A stretch of DNA of 8,918 nucleotides, from the NCBI GenBank assembly GCA_021736745.1, contig JAIPFG010000112.1:1-8918 (forward strand), given 5' to 3'. Within the stretch, counting starts at the first letter, position 1. The number at the start of each line of letters is the position of its first letter. A program made the position numbers and the translations under genes. Under the pieces are notes generated by a model. The model had not been told where the DNA came from and ran no database searches. It saw nothing but the letters and a program-made list of their open reading frames with translations. This document shows, piece by piece, positions 6,951 to 8,918 of this stretch. Source of the stretch: Pseudomonadales bacterium (GTDB lineage: Bacteria; Pseudomonadota; Gammaproteobacteria; Pseudomonadales; IMCC2047).

Positions 6951-7052
6951 TTGCCTTACCGATAAATAGTCAAATTAATTGGTTTGTTAATGATAACAAC
7001 AAGAAGATAAACAAAAAATATTATATGTGTATTTTTATTATTAATTTTACGG

Positions 7053-8087
7053 TTATTTTTTTAATGTATCTGAAGGGGACTCACCAAAACGCTGTTTATA
7101 TTCCACCGAAAATTTACCTAACTGAGTAAAACCCCAAGCCAAAGCAATTTCGGTAACCCGATACCTGCCAGGGTCGGCATTCTTTAATTCTTCGTGGACA
7201 CGCTCCATGCGCACTGACTTAAGGTATTTCATGGGTGAAGTGCCCTTATAGCGCCTAAACCCTTCCAACAGGGTTCTACCGCTCACACCAGAAATCTCAA
7301 CCAATTGAGATAACGTTATCGCTTCTGCGCTATGCTGATTTACATAGTCCTCAACATAATGGACATAATGCGGCGCCACTCTGGGTTGCCGGGACGCCAA
7401 TTCCGCAGAATAGTTATTGGGTTGCGCATTTAACAAAACCCACATAAGCATCTGCTCATACTGGGAGTAACCCATCGGCGCATTATTCAGTAATGACTGA
7501 CTATTCTCTAACTCCGCCACCAGCCATTGGACCATATGCCAGAGCGAGGCACTGACCGGAGAATAAAGGTCAATACCGACTGAAAAATCCAACGGGCGTT
7601 GTAGGTCGCTCCCTAACATCATGCTTAAATGTTGTTCCAACGCGAGCCGATTGATTTTAATCAGCAATTTGGAACACTCTGCGTTCCAACGTGTCGAGAA
7701 CTGCTGATAAGGACCCGCGACAACACCGGAACCTGTGTTGGTTGTTACCCTCGCCTTACCATACTGTGTTTCCGAAATACCGGACAGAGGTATTTCAATT
7801 AGGAAGAAACCCAGTTGTTCAACCTTGACGCTCGCCTCAGCCCCATAATGTAAATAGTTTACGGAGATATCTGAAAGCGGTGCATGGTGAAATACGGCTC
7901 TTTGGTTTGCGCTTGACCGGCTCAAAACCTGGCAGCGATGAGGAAGTAATACATTTCCTATATGTTTACTCAGCTCTTCGAAATCATCCGTATTACATAG
8001 CTCCCGTCCTTGTAAAGGCCGAGTATGATACAGCTGGCTATGGTTGCCAACATTCTGAACAACAGCTGTATTAAAGGGATAATTCAT
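7053..8087 (-). CDS. AraC/XylS-family transcriptional regulator
   Basis: This 344-residue regulator has a cupin-like sensor domain of the AraC_binding_2 type (about 60-225), including the GFFLIEIPLSGISE strand (93-106) and a VVAGPYQQFSTRW segment (122-134). The C-terminal AraC DNA-binding domain (about 238-340) has two helix-turn-helix units: ITLSQLVEISGVSGRTL (257-273) and VTEIALAWGFTQLGKFSVEY (311-330), ending in the usual FGESPSDTL. Such proteins normally activate catabolic or transport genes in response to a small molecule; the effector cannot be read from sequence. The ATG is kept because it follows a well-placed sigma-70 promoter by about 40 bp, although no Shine-Dalgarno is visible. 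The gene lies downstream of an MFS transporter gene on the same strand but has its own promoter, with direct repeats that suggest autoregulation. Confidence 0.92.
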   Translation of the reverse strand: MNYPFNTAVVQNVGNHSQLYHTRPLQGRELCNTDDFEELSKHIGNVLLPHRCQVLSRSSANQRAVFHHAPLSDISVNYLHYGAEASVKVEQLGFFLIEIPLSGISETQYGKARVTTNTGSGVVAGPYQQFSTRWNAECSKLLIKINRLALEQHLSMMLGSDLQRPLDFSVGIDLYSPVSASLWHMVQWLVAELENSQSLLNNAPMGYSQYEQMLMWVLLNAQPNNYSAELASRQPRVAPHYVHYVEDYVNQHSAEAITLSQLVEISGVSGRTLLEGFRRYKGTSPMKYLKSVRMERVHEELKNADPGRYRVTEIALAWGFTQLGKFSVEYKQRFGESPSDTLKK

Positions 8088-8128
8088 TTGTCATTAACCA
8101 ACGCAGCTAAGTTTTGAAGTTAGTCGAT

Positions 8129-8157
8129 GGTATATCCTATATTCTCCCCAAAGTCAA
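8129..8157 (-). promoter_or_regulatory. Sigma-70 promoter of the araC-type gene
   Basis: On the minus strand the -35 box TTGACT (8152-8157; 5 of 6 matches) and the -10 box TATACC (8129-8134; 4 of 6) are separated by exactly 17 bp. Transcription would start near 8122, leaving a leader of about 35 nt before the ATG at 8087. Confidence 0.6.
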
Positions 8158-8177
8158 CCAACGAAAACCAGCGAAAA
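8158..8177 (-). promoter_or_regulatory. Tandem direct repeats next to the -35 box, possible AraC-type operator
   Basis: On the minus strand TTTTCGCTGG (8168-8177) and TTTTCGTTGG (8158-8167) are adjacent 10-bp copies that differ at one base. They directly abut the -35 box TTGACT of the araC-type promoter. AraC-family proteins commonly bind direct repeats spaced about one or two helical turns apart next to or overlapping -35, so this is a natural candidate for autoregulation. Which protein binds here is inferred. Confidence 0.45.
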
Positions 8178-8266
8178 CGTCTTAACACTTTGTTTTTATT
8201 AGATATAATAGAGCCAATTGACCACTATTAAATCTATAATGGGGAGTTATTATTGAATAATATTAC

Positions 8267-8918
8267 TTAGGCTTGCTGCAAATCACTTAGCGTTTTTCGG
8301 AAAGACTTCAACCCCCGGGCCATCAGCAACACCGCTATCAGACCCGCCACACAGGCAACCAATGCCATAGAAAATCCAACCGCTTTCTCATCTTTAAACA
8401 AGTAGTCGGTTGCTAGTGCAACCAAACTGGCTCCGCCGGTTATTCCAAACAGGTTCATAAAGAGAAAAAATAACGCGGTGACCTGGGCACGCATTTGGTT
8501 GGGGGCCATCAGTTGTAATGCGGCAGCAGAAGTGGCCATCGGGAAGCTGGCAAAGTAAAGTGCTATACCTAACATCACTATTGTACTGGTCAAACTGGGC
8601 ATGAAAGGGAACAATGCGGCGGGAACCAAAGCCCCAAGCCCCCCAACAATCCCGGCAAGTAATGCGGCATCAGTCCGGCCTTTCTTAGTAAAAAAATCAA
8701 TGAGCCAACCACTCGTCAGAACTCCGCCCACATTACAGATCAACACGAGTGAACCTAAATAGAGTCCCACTTCACGCGTGGTGAGTTCAAAATTACGTAA
8801 AAAGAAAGCCGGCGCCCAAGACATCAGGGCATACAGCACTAAGGCCAGCAGCCCAAAGCCCACATAATGTGCAGTAAAGGAGCCTTTGTTTTGTCCTATA
8901 TAAGCAAACACTTCTTTT
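8267..8918 (-). CDS. MFS transporter, C-terminal half (5' end outside the window)
   Basis: The frame is open to the window edge, giving about 217 residues. It holds six hydrophobic segments that correspond to helices 7-12 of a major facilitator superfamily protein. GWLIDFFTKKGRTDA, between the second and third segments, is the MFS motif-A repeat (GxLxDxxxxKxGR) found between helices 8 and 9. The GTG at 8909-8911 is an internal Val codon, not a start, because a whole N-terminal half is missing and the upstream codons are open. The protein would sit in the inner membrane and move a small solute with H+ or Na+; the substrate is not identifiable. The gene ends 179 bp before the araC-type start. 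That regulator may control it, but this cannot be shown here because the transporter's promoter is outside the window. Confidence 0.88.
   Translation of the reverse strand, partial: KEVFAYIGQNKGSFTAHYVGFGLLALVLYALMSWAPAFFLRNFELTTREVGLYLGSLVLICNVGGVLTSGWLIDFFTKKGRTDAALLAGIVGGLGALVPAALFPFMPSLTSTIVMLGIALYFASFPMATSAAALQLMAPNQMRAQVTALFFLFMNLFGITGGASLVALATDYLFKDEKAVGFSMALVACVAGLIAVLLMARGLKSFRKTLSDLQQA

Larger units (their letters stand above)
6743..7052. other. Intergenic region and leader upstream of oadGAB
   Basis: This stretch of about 310 bp lies between the araC-type stop codon and oadG, with both genes on the minus strand. It contains, from the oadG side: a small stem over the oadG ribosome site (6741-6753), a possible 10-codon reading frame (6767-6799), a large imperfect hairpin (6783-6826), a 9-bp tandem direct repeat (6933-6950), a 6-bp-arm inverted repeat TTGTTA/TAACAA (6984-6999), and a very AT-rich tract after the araC gene (about 7000-7052). 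TATTAT (plus 6852-6857, read on minus) could be a -10 element, but no matching -35 is seen. No GC-rich stem followed by a U-run is present, so a rho-independent terminator for the araC gene is not supported. Confidence 0.55.

Noticed and set aside
8248..8262. Palindrome TATTATT-G-AATAATA after the MFS stop codon as a terminator
   Set aside because: The stem is entirely A/T and has no T-run, so it would be too unstable to act as an intrinsic terminator.

Overview
The window looks like ordinary chromosomal DNA of a gammaproteobacterium, probably marine or salt-adapted. The reasons are the Na+-pumping oxaloacetate decarboxylase operon in the order oadG-oadA-oadB, an RmuC protein, a PilZ protein and an AraC-type regulator, all of proteobacterial character. 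The moderate-to-low GC and AT-rich intergenic DNA fit a Cellvibrionales- or Alteromonadales-like genome, but this is inference from protein flavour, not a phylogenetic placement. There are no RNA genes, insertion sequences, phage genes or CRISPR arrays.

Layout. Bases 1-193 (minus) are the N-terminal part of a PilZ-domain protein. Bases 194-619 are a divergent intergenic region that contains two perfect DnaA boxes facing each other. Bases 620-1804 (plus) encode a Zn-type cation diffusion facilitator with an extra C-terminal region of about 100 residues. It converges with rmuC (1824-3296, minus) across only 19 bp. Bases 3436-6736 (minus) are the oadGAB operon. The 310 bp upstream of oadG hold a long imperfect hairpin and a possible 10-codon leader reading frame. 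Bases 7053-8087 (minus) are an AraC-family activator with a good sigma-70 promoter and two direct repeats touching its -35 box. Bases 8267-8918 (minus) are the C-terminal half of an MFS transporter that runs off the window.

How the genes work together. OadA (carboxyltransferase plus biotin carrier), OadG (single-span assembly subunit) and OadB (membrane Na+ pump) form one complex that couples oxaloacetate decarboxylation to Na+ export. The AraC regulator and the MFS transporter lie in tandem and may belong to a separate uptake or catabolic locus. PilZ, the CDF transporter and RmuC have no evident functional link to each other or to the decarboxylase.

The points most worth a second look are the DnaA-box palindrome between divergent genes, a His-to-Gln change at a metal-ligand position of OadA, and the structured leader upstream of oadG. 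No wholly new multi-gene system was seen.
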